In this document: piece after piece, positions 15,206 to 24,097 of the stretch | Position numbering within the stretch: the stretch's first letter is position 1 | How the letters are laid out: each line of letters begins with the position of its first letter | NCBI GenBank assembly: GCA_947629585.1 | Contig: CANREH010000003.1 | Span: forward strand, 1-64,000 | Reading direction: 5' to 3' | Length of the DNA: 64,000 bases | Source of the DNA: an uncultured Lachnospiraceae bacterium | Lineage (GTDB): Bacteria > Bacillota > Clostridia > Lachnospirales > Lachnospiraceae | Notes under the pieces: generated by a model | What the model saw: only the letters and a program-made list of their open reading frames with translations | Database searches by the model: none | What the model was told of the DNA's origin: nothing | Program-made: the position numbers and the translations under genes

Positions 15206-17623
15206 ATGGCAGAAGCATATAATCATAAATTGATTGAAAAGAAATGGCGTGCCAACTGGGAAAAGAATCCTGTCAATGTGGATGACGGGAAGAAACCGAA
15301 ATATTATTGTCTGGATATGTTCCCGTATCCGTCCGGGAACGGGCTTCATGTAGGGCATTGGAGAGGCTATGTGATCAGTGATGTCTGGAGCCGTTATAAA
15401 ATGCAGCAGGGGTATTATCTGATTCATCCGATGGGCTGGGATGCGTTCGGGCTCCCGGCGGAGAATTATGCGATTAAGATGGGCGTCCATCCGGCAAAGT
15501 CCACGGCGGAGAATGTGGCGAATATCAAAAAGCAGATTAATGAGATTGCGGCTATTTACGACTGGGACAGAGAAGTGAATACGACCGATCCGGAATTTTA
15601 TAAATGGACACAGTGGATTTTCGTAAAGATGTTTAAGGCAGGGCTTGCCTATCAGAAGGAAATGCCGATCAACTGGTGCCCGTCCTGCAAGACAGGGCTT
15701 GCCAATGAAGAGGTTGTCAATGGCAGGTGCGAGCGCTGCGGCGCAGAAGTTACCAAGAAGAACTTAAATCAGTGGATGTTGAAAATCACGAACTATGCGG
15801 ACAGGCTGCTTGCAGATCTGGACAAGCTGGACTGGCCGGAAAAGGTAAAGAAGATGCAGACCGACTGGATTGGGAAATCCTACGGCGCAGAGGTTGACTT
15901 TACCGTGGAAAATACGGACAGGAAGATTACGGTCTATACGACCCGTCCGGATACCTTATACGGCGCTACGTTTATGGTGCTGGCGCCGGAACACGCAATG
16001 GCGAAAGACCTTGCCACCGACGAAACCCGCGCGGATGTGGAGAAGTATATCTATGACGCTTCCATGAAGTCCAATGTTGACAGGCTCCAGGATAAAGAAA
16101 AGACCGGCGTATTCACGGGCTCTTATGCAATCAACCCGTTAAATCAGGCCAAAATTCCAATCTGGCTTTCCGATTATGTGCTTGCGGATTATGGCACCGG
16201 GGCGATTATGTGCGTGCCTGCCCATGATGATCGTGACTTTGAGTTTGCAAAGAAATTTCATATTCCAATTATCCAGGTCATTGCGAAGGATGGAAAAGAA
16301 ATCGAGGATATGAAGGAAGCCTATACCGAGGCAAACGGTACGATGATTAATTCCGGCGAGTGGAACGGGATGGAGTCGGCTGTTCTCAAAAAAGAAGCGC
16401 CTCTGATCATTGAGAAAAAAGGGTACGGGCGTAAGACGACGAATTATAAACTGCGTGACTGGGTATTTTCCCGCCAGCGTTATTGGGGCGAGCCGATCCC
16501 GATTGTCCACTGTGAGAAGTGCGGGCCTGTCCCTGTTCCGGAAGAGGAGCTTCCGCTTTTGCTGCCGGAGGTAGAGAAGTACCAGCCGACCGGAACGGGC
16601 GAATCCCCGTTAGCGGATATTACGGACTGGGTCAACACGACCTGCCCGTGCTGCGGCGGCCCTGCCAAAAGAGAGACGAATACCATGCCGCAGTGGGCGG
16701 GATCGTCCTGGTATTTCCTCCGTTATGTGGATAATAAAAATAAGGAAGCGCTGGTTTCCAAAGAGAAGGCGGATAAGTACCTTCCGGTGGATATGTATAT
16801 CGGCGGCGTGGAACATGCGGTGCTGCATTTGTTATATTCCAGATTTTATACGAAGTTTTTATATGATATCGGCGCGGTTGATTTTGACGAGCCGTTTGTC
16901 AAGCTGTTTAACCAGGGTATGATTACCGGGAAAAACGGCATTAAGATGAGTAAATCCAAAGGAAATGTCGTTTCGCCGGATGATCTGGTGCGCGACTACG
17001 GCTGTGATTCCCTGCGGTTATATGAATTGTTTGTAGGCCCGCCGGAGCTGGATTCCGAATGGGACGACAGAGGAATTGACGGCGTTTACCGTTTCTTAAA
17101 CCGTTTCTGGAAAATGGCGGTAAGCTCCATAGAGGCAAATCCTCAGCCGACGAAGGAAATGATAAAGCTGCGCCACCGCATGGTCTATGATATCACGACC
17201 CGTCTGGAGAGCTTCAGCTTAAATACGGTTGTCAGCGGGTTTATGGAATACAACAATAAGATGATTGAGCTTTCCAAACAGCAGGGAGGCATCGATAAGG
17301 AAACCCTGGAAACGGCGGTTATTTTGCTTTCCCCGTTTGCGCCGCATATCGCGGCAGAGCTCTGGGAACGTCTGGGGCATGAAGGCGAGAATGTATTTAC
17401 TGTCGGCTGGCCGGAATATGAAGAGGACGCGATGAAGGATGACGAGATTGAGATTGCCGTCCAGATCAACGGAAAGACCAAAGCGACGGTAAGCCTTGCC
17501 GCGGACGCCGATAAGGACACGGCGGTTGCGAAGGCAAAAGAGGCGCTTGGCAGTAAGCTTTCCGGCAATATTGTGAAGGAAATTTATGTTCCGGGCAGGA
17601 TTATCAATATCGTGGCAAAATAA
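15206..17623 (+). CDS. leuS: Leucyl-tRNA synthetase
   Basis: An 805-residue class I aminoacyl-tRNA synthetase that charges tRNA-Leu in the cytoplasm. The HIGH-type motif is in FPYPSGNGLHVGHWRGY near residue 42, the editing (CP1) domain follows with the T-rich TTRPDTLYGATF, two zinc-type CxxC pairs are visible (CPSCKTG...CERCG and CPCCGG), and KMSKSKGN lies near residue 580. Length is that of the bacterial family. Start ATG 15206 is preceded by AAGGAGG. It is transcribed from its own near-perfect promoter. No leucine T-box or other riboswitch precedes it. Confidence 0.98.
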   Translation: MAEAYNHKLIEKKWRANWEKNPVNVDDGKKPKYYCLDMFPYPSGNGLHVGHWRGYVISDVWSRYKMQQGYYLIHPMGWDAFGLPAENYAIKMGVHPAKSTAENVANIKKQINEIAAIYDWDREVNTTDPEFYKWTQWIFVKMFKAGLAYQKEMPINWCPSCKTGLANEEVVNGRCERCGAEVTKKNLNQWMLKITNYADRLLADLDKLDWPEKVKKMQTDWIGKSYGAEVDFTVENTDRKITVYTTRPDTLYGATFMVLAPEHAMAKDLATDETRADVEKYIYDASMKSNVDRLQDKEKTGVFTGSYAINPLNQAKIPIWLSDYVLADYGTGAIMCVPAHDDRDFEFAKKFHIPIIQVIAKDGKEIEDMKEAYTEANGTMINSGEWNGMESAVLKKEAPLIIEKKGYGRKTTNYKLRDWVFSRQRYWGEPIPIVHCEKCGPVPVPEEELPLLLPEVEKYQPTGTGESPLADITDWVNTTCPCCGGPAKRETNTMPQWAGSSWYFLRYVDNKNKEALVSKEKADKYLPVDMYIGGVEHAVLHLLYSRFYTKFLYDIGAVDFDEPFVKLFNQGMITGKNGIKMSKSKGNVVSPDDLVRDYGCDSLRLYELFVGPPELDSEWDDRGIDGVYRFLNRFWKMAVSSIEANPQPTKEMIKLRHRMVYDITTRLESFSLNTVVSGFMEYNNKMIELSKQQGGIDKETLETAVILLSPFAPHIAAELWERLGHEGENVFTVGWPEYEEDAMKDDEIEIAVQINGKTKATVSLAADADKDTAVAKAKEALGSKLSGNIVKEIYVPGRIINIVAK

Positions 17624-17751
17624 GATAACTTGTATTCAATAAGGAAACTCTTTTTCCTGTTTATGGCATAACATAAGCAGAAGAGGAGTTTTCTGTATTT
17701 CCTCTTGTTTATGCGAAGGTAAGGCAAAGCGATTAGAAAGGATTTTTAAGT
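17624..17751. other. Intergenic hairpin between leuS and dacF-like gene
   Basis: A long imperfect hairpin lies at about 17668-17713: outer CATAA/TTATG and inner AAGAGGA/TCCTCTT arms. It has no U-run, so it is not a clear terminator. The ribosome site of the next gene, GAAAGGA, follows. Confidence 0.4.
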
Positions 17752-18678
17752 TTGAAAACGATAAAAAGGAAGGGCATCAGCATACTGCTTGTGATGGCGC
17801 TGGTTTTTACCCTGCCGCAGGAAAATGTCCGGGCGGAAGGAGCGTTAAAGGAGCCGGGAAACTTAGGCGCGCATTATGCTTATGCGGTGATGGATGCGGG
17901 CAGCGGGGGAGTTCTGCTTTCGGATCATCTGAATAAAAAGATTTACCCGGCAAGTACGGTAAAAATTATGACGGCGATCCTGGCGATTGAAAATAAGGAT
18001 CTGGGGACGAAAGTTAAGATTAAGAAAAAAGTATTAAAAAAAATCAGTTCCGGGGCGGCTGTGTACGGCCTGGCTGCAGGAAAGAAATATACCCTGGAAT
18101 GTCTGCTTCATATCCTGCTTTTGGTGTCCGGGGCGGACGCGGCCCAGATGATTGCGAAGGAAGTCGGCGGAACGGTCGATCATTTCCTGGAAATGATGAA
18201 TGAAAAGGCGCAGGCGCTTGGCATGACAGGCTCCCATTTTGACAACCCGATTGGGTTGGATATCGGCGACGGGTTTACAAAGACGTATGCGACCGCCTAT
18301 GATTACTGCCTTTTGACAAAGTATGCCATGCAGAATGAGAAATTCTGCAATATTGTGAAAAGAAAGCACTATACCGTGAAAAGGGTAAACGGCACGAAAG
18401 AGCGGAAGCTTACCAACACCAACCGTTTTTATACGACGGTGGAATATGATAAAAATCTGTATCAGGTCATTGGGACAAAGTCCGGGACGACCAATGCGGC
18501 AGGGCATGTCTTTATCGCGACGGCGGCGGACGGAGAAGGGCATAAGGTGATCTGCGCTTATTACAGCAAGGTAAGCACGACGCAGTTATTTTTGGATATT
18601 AAAAAGCTTTTTAATAAGGTCTTTAAAGCGCAGAAAAACGGGAAGATTTCCCTTGCGCAAGTTGCAGTGTCAGCATAG
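17752..18678 (+). CDS. D-alanyl-D-alanine carboxypeptidase-like protein (peptidase S11)
   Basis: A 308-residue secreted serine-type PBP of the DacF/PBP5 family, which trims the terminal D-Ala from peptidoglycan stem peptides. A signal peptide (KTIKRKG, hydrophobic run, VRAEG) is followed by the catalytic SxxK motif STVK in YPASTVKIMTA. The second motif, normally SxN (SGND or SAND), reads SGAD here. The third reads KSG (GTKSGTTNAAG) instead of KTG. The C-terminal domain and membrane-anchor helix of classical DacA are missing, so the enzyme may be released. The start is TTG with GAAAGGA 8 nt upstream. The loss of the second-motif Asn makes normal activity uncertain. Confidence 0.85.
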   Translation: MKTIKRKGISILLVMALVFTLPQENVRAEGALKEPGNLGAHYAYAVMDAGSGGVLLSDHLNKKIYPASTVKIMTAILAIENKDLGTKVKIKKKVLKKISSGAAVYGLAAGKKYTLECLLHILLLVSGADAAQMIAKEVGGTVDHFLEMMNEKAQALGMTGSHFDNPIGLDIGDGFTKTYATAYDYCLLTKYAMQNEKFCNIVKRKHYTVKRVNGTKERKLTNTNRFYTTVEYDKNLYQVIGTKSGTTNAAGHVFIATAADGEGHKVICAYYSKVSTTQLFLDIKKLFNKVFKAQKNGKISLAQVAVSA

Positions 18679-18690
18679 GTATGCTATAAT
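18662..18690 (+). promoter_or_regulatory. Sigma-A promoter of leuCD
   Basis: TTGCAG at 18662-18667, a 17-bp spacer, then TGC-TATAAT (18685-18690), an extended -10. It overlaps the last codons of the carboxypeptidase gene. A small hairpin, GCCGG/CCGGC at 18707-18722, lies in the leader. Confidence 0.75.
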
Positions 18691-18740
18691 GAATAACTGT
18701 TTATGAGCCGGAATTTCCCGGCAGGAATGGAGGATATATT

Positions 18741-20006
18741 ATGGGAATGACGATGACGCAGAAAATTCTTGCCGCCCATGCAGGGCTGGATTCGGTGACT
18801 GCCGGGCAGTTGATTGAGGCGGATCTGGATCTGGTGCTTGCGAATGACATTACGGGGCCGGTTGCGATCCATGAGGTAGAAAAGTTAAAGAAAAAGACGG
18901 TTTTTGACAAGGACAAGATTGCCCTGGTGCCGGATCATTTTGCGCCAAATAAGGATATTAAGTCTGCGGAACACTGCAAATGTGTCCGGGAATTTGCGAA
19001 AAAGCATGATATCACCAATTATTTCGAGGTAGGGCAGATGGGGATTGAACATGCGCTTCTGCCGGAAAAAGGGCTGATTGTGGCAGGGGAAACCTGCATC
19101 GGTGCGGATTCCCATACCTGTACTTACGGTGCGCTTGGCGCGTTTTCCACCGGGGTTGGCAGCACGGACATGGGCGCGGGCATGATGACGGGAAAAGCCT
19201 GGTTTAAAGTGCCTTCCGCAATAAAATTTGTGCTGACAGGGAAATTAAACCCGTGGGTCAGCGGAAAAGACGTGATTCTTCATATTATCGGCAGGATTGG
19301 CGTGGACGGCGCTTTGTATAAATCGATGGAATTTACCGGGGACGGAATTAAAAGCCTCAGCATGGACGACCGCTTTACCATCGCTAATATGGCGATTGAG
19401 GCGGGCGCAAAGAACGGCATTTTCCCGGTAGACGATCAGACGATCGCTTATATGAAGGAACATTCTTCCAAAGAATATAAAGTTTATGAAGCGGATGAAG
19501 ATGCAGAATATGATGAAGTTTATACGATTGATTTAAGCACGTTAGAGCCGACCGTGGCTTTCCCGCATCTGCCGGAAAATACAAAGACGGTAAAAGAAGC
19601 GGGGAATGTTGCGATCGATCAGGTGGTGATTGGCTCCTGTACGAACGGGCGGATTTCGGATATGAGGATTGCAGCCGAGGTACTTAAGGGCAGGAGGGTT
19701 GCAGACGGAATCCGCTGTATCGTGATTCCGGCGACGCAGCAGGTATATTTACAGTCGATGGAAGAGGGGCTGTTAAAGATCTTTATTGAAGCGGGTGCGA
19801 TTGTCAGCACACCGACCTGCGGGCCTTGCCTGGGCGGTTATATGGGAATCTTAGCGGCAGGGGAACGCGCGGTTTCCACGACAAACCGGAACTTTGTCGG
19901 ACGTATGGGGCATGTGGATTCCGAGGTCTATCTTGCAAGCCCGGCGGTAGCGGCGGCAAGCGCAGTCACAGGGAAAATAAGCGCCCCTTCCGAGCTGGGA
20001 TTATAG
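18741..20006 (+). CDS. leuC: 3-isopropylmalate dehydratase large subunit
   Basis: A 421-residue aconitase-superfamily protein of the short LeuC (HACN-type) class, the large subunit of isopropylmalate isomerase in leucine synthesis. The three [4Fe-4S] cysteines are seen in GSCTNGR (about 298-304) and CGPCLGG (about 358-364). The substrate-site blocks [21 protein letters not shown] and [12 protein letters not shown] are intact. Start at 18741 follows GGAGG by 9 nt; ATGs at residues 3 and 5 are alternatives. It is followed by leuD after a 168-bp spacer. The related activity homoaconitase cannot be excluded for this class, but leuC is most likely. Confidence 0.93.
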   Translation: MGMTMTQKILAAHAGLDSVTAGQLIEADLDLVLANDITGPVAIHEVEKLKKKTVFDKDKIALVPDHFAPNKDIKSAEHCKCVREFAKKHDITNYFEVGQMGIEHALLPEKGLIVAGETCIGADSHTCTYGALGAFSTGVGSTDMGAGMMTGKAWFKVPSAIKFVLTGKLNPWVSGKDVILHIIGRIGVDGALYKSMEFTGDGIKSLSMDDRFTIANMAIEAGAKNGIFPVDDQTIAYMKEHSSKEYKVYEADEDAEYDEVYTIDLSTLEPTVAFPHLPENTKTVKEAGNVAIDQVVIGSCTNGRISDMRIAAEVLKGRRVADGIRCIVIPATQQVYLQSMEEGLLKIFIEAGAIVSTPTCGPCLGGYMGILAAGERAVSTTNRNFVGRMGHVDSEVYLASPAVAAASAVTGKISAPSELGL

Positions 20007-20174
20007 CGTTTTTGTTATTTCAGCGTGATATGGACGGAAAAAAGAAAAACTGGAAAAGAATCGGGAGTGAAAAAATAATTTCAGGAAGAAAGGAGAAGCC
20101 AGAGGCGTTTTTTCACTCGTTGGGCTGCTGCGGTCAGTGCGGCAGATGGCATTGCCTTTGGCATAATACAGAAT

Positions 20175-20660
20175 ATGAAAGCATCAGGAACAGTTTTTAA
20201 ATACGGCGACAATGTGGATACGGACGTCATTATTCCGGCAAGGTACTTAAATTCTTCGGACGGCTTAGAGCTTGCGCAGCACTGTATGGAAGATATTGAC
20301 AGGGACTTTGTAAAAAAAGTGGCAAAAGGGGATATCATTGTTGCAAATAAAAATTTTGGCTGCGGATCTTCAAGAGAACATGCGCCGCTGGCAATTAAAT
20401 GCGCCGGGGTAAGCTGCGTTATTGCGGAGACGTTTGCAAGAATTTTTTACCGCAATGCAATCAATATCGGGCTTCCGATTATCGAATGTCCGGAAGCTGC
20501 GAAAAATATTGACGCCGGCGATCAGGTAGAGGTGGACTTTGACAGCGGCATGATTTACAACCGTACCAAAGGGACAGAATTTAAGGGACAGGCATTCCCG
20601 CCGTTTATGCAGAAAATCATAGAGGCGGAAGGCTTGATGAATTATATTAATAACAAGTAA
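20175..20660 (+). CDS. leuD: 3-isopropylmalate dehydratase small subunit
   Basis: A 161-residue small subunit that swivels over the LeuC iron-sulfur site. Key blocks are [17 protein letters not shown] at the start and [12 protein letters not shown]. The ATG at 20175 matches the family N-terminus ([11 protein letters not shown]) but has no good ribosome site just upstream; an AAAGGAG lies about 80 nt away at 20090, with no start codon in the right frame behind it. The frame is open upstream to about 20094 without an ATG. A hairpin terminator follows at 20709. leuA and leuB are not in the window. Confidence 0.93.
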   Translation: MKASGTVFKYGDNVDTDVIIPARYLNSSDGLELAQHCMEDIDRDFVKKVAKGDIIVANKNFGCGSSREHAPLAIKCAGVSCVIAETFARIFYRNAINIGLPIIECPEAAKNIDAGDQVEVDFDSGMIYNRTKGTEFKGQAFPPFMQKIIEAEGLMNYINNK

Positions 20661-20708
20661 AATCTGCGAAGGCTAAAAAACAGTCTGACAGGCGGATTTG
20701 CAGAAAGG

Positions 20709-20748
20709 AAACGCACAGGAAAGAGCAGGCTGTGCGTTTCTGCTTTTA
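20709..20748 (+). terminator. Rho-independent terminator after leuCD
   Basis: A perfect 10-bp stem AAACGCACAG/CTGTGCGTTT with an 11-base purine-rich loop, followed by CTGCTTTTAT. Confidence 0.65.
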
Positions 20749-20808
20749 TGAGAGATGTATGCCTTGTCTGGATTTCCGGGAATAAATCTTGTTTCCGCGG
20801 GGATTCTA

Positions 20809-20862
20809 TTAGGAGTAAACCTGGCGGTTCCATTTTCCTGTTTTTGCCGCATGGTTAAACGG
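20809..20862 (+). mobile_element. Decayed MITE-like fragment
   Basis: About 54 bp matching the right-hand end of the element at 12259-12431 with several mismatches: GTAAAC.TG.CGGTTC, ATTTTCCT, TTTTTGCCGCATGG, then a degraded terminal repeat. The left two thirds of the element are absent. The fragment ends inside the last codons of the minus-strand gene at 20855-21127. Confidence 0.6.
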
Positions 20863-21127
20863 CTGCTAAAAGCCCTTTCATGGCGTCCAGCTTTGCTTTC
20901 TGTTCCGGGGACAGGCTGTCGGAGAGTGCGTCAAGCAACAGCTCCGTTTCTTCTCTGGAAAAAGAAAGCCCCAGGGAAGAAAGCTGGTTTTTTGCGGATA
21001 TCAGGGCAGGAAGCGCCTGGGCGGCAGGTTTCCCGCTGACAGTATCTATGAAATCTGACATAATTTTTACCTTTGCAGGGTGCATAGTTTTTAAAAATGG
21101 ATAATTTTCTTCATTAAACGGATTCAT
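20855..21127 (-). CDS. Small alpha-helical hypothetical protein
   Basis: A 90-residue minus-strand protein, predicted largely helical. The C-terminus LSPEQKAKLDAMKGLLAAV resembles the C-terminus of the gene just upstream in the same direction (LSPAQKENLNQIGTLIQTL), so the two may share a domain. AAGAGGCAAGGC precedes the ATG. Its 3' end runs into a decayed MITE fragment that supplies the stop codon. It likely forms an operon with 21178-21681, from which it is separated by 50 bp. The family is not recognised. Confidence 0.6.
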   Translation of the reverse strand: MNPFNEENYPFLKTMHPAKVKIMSDFIDTVSGKPAAQALPALISAKNQLSSLGLSFSREETELLLDALSDSLSPEQKAKLDAMKGLLAAV

Positions 21128-21177
21128 GCCTTGCCTCTTTTCTAAAATTTTTGTAATCGATGTTAGCGGAAAATTGA

Positions 21178-21681
21178 TTACAGGGTTTGTATGAGTGTGC
21201 CGATTTGATTTAAATTTTCTTTTTGGGCGGGAGAGAGTAAGGACTGGAATGCCTGGTTTTCCATAAGGTTACGCAGTCCGGCATAGCTCCCGTTTTGAAA
21301 ATTTGCTTCCTGCCTGTTTTCGGCAGGGGCATCAGGCATGGCGGCAGCCTGTAAATGGTTCTGCTGCGCCTGTGCTTCTGCCGTTTGGCGGGACGCTGCC
21401 TTGTAAGCAGTATAAATTTTTCTGGATCGGAAAAAATTTAAGATAAGGTTTACAAGCTCTGCTTCCGCAGGATTGCAGACAGGCTGTAAATCCGTCAGCA
21501 TTGCCTCAAAATCGATGAAATCCTGGGAAGTGTCACAGGCGGACAGTTCCGGTTCCTGATATTGGCGGACGGAATGAAGAAGGTCGGCAGACTGGAGCAT
21601 GAGCTCTACGGAGCGTTTCGGGCGTCCGGAGACATGAGGCTGCACGGCGCGCATCATATCCAGGAAATGAGATTCTTCCAT
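21178..21681 (-). CDS. Hypothetical helical protein, partner of 20855-21127
   Basis: A 167-residue minus-strand protein with a helical N-terminal part (DMMRAVQPHVSGRPKRSVELMLQ), a middle helix, a Gln/Ala-rich linker, and a terminal LSPAQKENLNQIGTLIQTL block resembling that of the downstream small protein. Start ATG 21681 is preceded by AAGGAGG; the open frame continues upstream but has no ribosome site. It is divergent from the lipoprotein at 21761, with about 80 bp between the starts. Not recognised; the LSPxQK block suggests a shared interaction segment. Confidence 0.65.
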   Translation of the reverse strand: MEESHFLDMMRAVQPHVSGRPKRSVELMLQSADLLHSVRQYQEPELSACDTSQDFIDFEAMLTDLQPVCNPAEAELVNLILNFFRSRKIYTAYKAASRQTAEAQAQQNHLQAAAMPDAPAENRQEANFQNGSYAGLRNLMENQAFQSLLSPAQKENLNQIGTLIQTL

Positions 21682-21760
21682 TGATTTATACCTCCTTTTT
21701 AGCCAATATATGAAAAGGAAGGGGAAGATATGTAAAAAATGTAAGGAGGCGTAAGCTCGA

Positions 21761-22228
21761 TTGAAAAAAAGCATCGTTATGTGGGTTCTGTCAGTTTCCT
21801 TAAGCGTTACTGCGTTTACCGGGTGCGGAAAGGAAGAAGCTTCCGGGGATCAGGTAAGCAGGGCTGGGGAGCGGACGAAGAAGGATGTGGCTGCCACAGA
21901 GAAACGTAAGACAGAGGTTCAGGAAAAGCAGGCGGCAGAGAAACAGCAGAAAACGGAGAAAAAAACGGAGGAAAAGGGAGATGGGTGGTTTCACGGCTCT
22001 TATGAAGGAAATGACGGCTGCCGCTATGAGTTTCTGGAAAATGGAACGTTAAAGATTACTTTTGACGGCGTTTTTTCGGAGTACCAGTATACGCTGCAGG
22101 AGAATATTCTCACCATTATGGAGGACGGAACGGAAGTGGAGCGGATGGAGGTCACTTTGCTGGAGGAAGGAACCTATCTTTTGGAGGATGATAAAGGGAC
22201 GCAGATTGTTCTGGCTTACCAGGAATAA
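21761..22228 (+). CDS. Small lipoprotein
   Basis: A 155-residue lipoprotein with a signal MKKSIVMWVLSVSLSVTAFTGC (lipobox FTGC), a Lys/Glu/Gln-rich linker (about 25-75) and a small beta domain, HGSYEGNDGCRYEFLENGTLKITFDGVF onward, of the kind seen in clostridial proteins that report a Gly-Thr-Leu repeat sheet. Start is TTG at 21761, 11 nt after AAGGAGG; the next ATG would lose the charged signal start. It is followed by a strong terminator, so it is monocistronic. Function unknown. Confidence 0.7.
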   Translation: MKKSIVMWVLSVSLSVTAFTGCGKEEASGDQVSRAGERTKKDVAATEKRKTEVQEKQAAEKQQKTEKKTEEKGDGWFHGSYEGNDGCRYEFLENGTLKITFDGVFSEYQYTLQENILTIMEDGTEVERMEVTLLEEGTYLLEDDKGTQIVLAYQE

Positions 22229-22234
22229 GGAGGA

Positions 22235-22269
22235 AACCGGAAGGCGGGAATGCTTTCCGGTTATTTTTT
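22235..22269 (+). terminator. Rho-independent terminator after lipoprotein
   Basis: An 11-bp stem AACCGGAAGGC/GCTTTCCGGTT with loop GGGAAT, followed by ATTTTTTG. Confidence 0.85.
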
Positions 22270-22347
22270 GTTCTAACGACCGTGCGGCCTGCATATATAT
22301 GGTAAAAGTAGGATTGGAAAATGCCATCAGCCAGGGGGGAACGTCGG

Positions 22348-23853
22348 ATGGGGAGTTATCATGTTTATAAGGATATCGGTGAAAGAACGAACGGTTACAT
22401 TTATCTTGGGGTTGTAGGCCCTGTGAGAACCGGAAAGTCCACGTTTATTAAGCGTTTCATGGACTTAATGGTAATCCCGAATATTGAGGATGTACATAGC
22501 AGGGAGCGCGCGATTGATGAGCTTCCGCAGTCTGCACAGGGCAAGACGATTATGACAACAGAGCCCAAATTTATCCCGAAGGATGGGGTTGAGATTTCTT
22601 TCGGGCCGGATTCCACGGCGAAGGTGCGCCTGATTGACTGCGTCGGGTTTATGGTGGACGGGGCGGCAGGGCATATTGAGAATGAAAAAGAGCGGCTGGT
22701 GAAGACGCCCTGGTTTGAGCATGAAATCCCGTTCACCCAGGCGGCGGAAATCGGCACGCAGAAGGTGATCCGGGAACATTCCACGATAGGGATTGTCGTA
22801 ACTACGGATGGGAGCTTCGGGGAAATCCCGAGGGAGAGCTACCGTGCGCCGGAGGAAAAAACGATTTCCGAGCTGAAAAAGATTGGGAAGCCGTTTGTCG
22901 TCATTTTAAATACGAACCGCCCTTATGCGCCGGAAACAAAGGGAATTATTGACGATATGAAGGAACGGCTTTCTGTGGAAGCGCTCGCTATGGACTGCGA
23001 TCAGTTAAAAAAAGAGGATATTACAAGGCTTTTGGAGCATGTCCTGTCCGTGTTCCCGCTGACACAGGTGGACTTTTATATGCCGAAATGGGTGGAAATG
23101 CTGGAAAACACGCATCCGTTAAAGAAAGCGGCGATCCGGGCGGCAAGGCAGATCCTGGACCGCATGACGCTGCTGCGCGACGTGCAGGATAAGGCATTAA
23201 AAGAAGCGGTGGAGCCGGCGGAGGAAGGCGCTGATTCCGGGGATTATATCCGCCAGTGCAAAATAGAGAATGTAGAGATCAAGACGGGAACGGCTGCGAT
23301 CCGGATGGAGTTTGACGATAAACATTATTATGAAATTTTAAGCGATATGGCAGGGACGCAGATTGACGGAGAATACCAGTTAATTTCAACGATCCGCCAT
23401 CTGTCGAAATTAAGGCAGGAGTATGAAAAAGTGGAGGAGGCGTATAACCAGGTCCGTATGTGTGGATATGGGGTAGTGACGCCGTCCATTGAAGAGATTT
23501 CTATGGAAGAGCCGGAGGTGATCCGGCACGGGAACAAGTTCGGCGTGAAGATCCGGGCAAACGCGCCTTCGGTCCATATGATCCAGGCAAATATTGAAAC
23601 GGAAATTGCCCCGATTCTCGGAAGTGAGAAACAGGCGCAGGATCTGATCCGTTATATTCAGGAAAATGGAAAAGAAGCCCCGCAGGGGGTCTGGGAGACG
23701 AATATTTTTGGAAAATCTATCCGCCAGCTTGTGAATGAAGGGATTGACAGTAAGGTTCACAAGATGACAGAGGAAAGCCGGATGAAGCTCCAGGAAACAA
23801 TCCAGAAAGTAATTAATGACAGCAACGGCGGCCTTGTGTGCATTATTATTTAA
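22348..23853 (+). CDS. spoIVA: Stage IV sporulation protein A
   Basis: A 501-residue SpoIVA, the ATP-dependent morphogenetic protein that coats the forespore and anchors the spore coat basement layer. The Walker A motif GPVRTGKSTF is at about residues 23-32, DCVGFMVDGA is the Walker B region, and the C-terminal NGGLVCIII is the conserved tail used for localisation. Start ATG 22348 (MGSYHVYKDIGERTNGYIYLG) has AGGGGGG about 8 nt upstream, although the frame is open further. Expression is normally by sigma-E in the mother cell; a convincing sigma-E promoter was not identified here. This gene is the best evidence that the organism sporulates. Confidence 0.97.
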   Translation: MGSYHVYKDIGERTNGYIYLGVVGPVRTGKSTFIKRFMDLMVIPNIEDVHSRERAIDELPQSAQGKTIMTTEPKFIPKDGVEISFGPDSTAKVRLIDCVGFMVDGAAGHIENEKERLVKTPWFEHEIPFTQAAEIGTQKVIREHSTIGIVVTTDGSFGEIPRESYRAPEEKTISELKKIGKPFVVILNTNRPYAPETKGIIDDMKERLSVEALAMDCDQLKKEDITRLLEHVLSVFPLTQVDFYMPKWVEMLENTHPLKKAAIRAARQILDRMTLLRDVQDKALKEAVEPAEEGADSGDYIRQCKIENVEIKTGTAAIRMEFDDKHYYEILSDMAGTQIDGEYQLISTIRHLSKLRQEYEKVEEAYNQVRMCGYGVVTPSIEEISMEEPEVIRHGNKFGVKIRANAPSVHMIQANIETEIAPILGSEKQAQDLIRYIQENGKEAPQGVWETNIFGKSIRQLVNEGIDSKVHKMTEESRMKLQETIQKVINDSNGGLVCIII

Positions 23854-24053
23854 TCTTAAAGTTAAAAAAATAAAGATACCAGCCTGTTATCGTCTTCTTT
23901 CTAATAGGAAGATAACCGTGGGCATCTTGTTTGGCAAACCGTGGATTTTCCCTGATTTTTAGCGGCTTTTTGCCGAAAGGAAGGGGGTTTTCCGCGGCGC
24001 TGCCGGTCCGCGGCAAAAAAATTAAAAATAAATTTGATTTTCATCTTATTTTT
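23854..24053. other. Intergenic region with GC-rich palindromes
   Basis: Two imperfect inverted repeats are visible: GTTATC...GATAAC at about 23887-23917, and CCGCGG repeated at 23993-23998 and 24009-24014. Neither is followed by a U-run in either direction. No gene is supported. Confidence 0.4.
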
Positions 24054-24081
24054 TTAAGTAAATTATGGTATACTTACTTAA
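24054..24081 (+). promoter_or_regulatory. Putative operator of the MerR-type gene
   Basis: A perfect inverted repeat TTAAGTAA (24054-24061) and TTACTTAA (24074-24081) with a 12-bp centre overlaps a -10-like TATACT (24069-24074), just ahead of the ribosome site. An autoregulatory site for the MerR-type protein is inferred. Confidence 0.5.
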
Positions 24082-24097
24082 CGAAGGAGGACAGGCA

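Noticed and set aside
23980..24020. Terminator after spoIVA
   Set aside because: The CCGCGG palindromes are followed by an A-run, not a U-run, on the plus strand and by no U-run on the minus strand.
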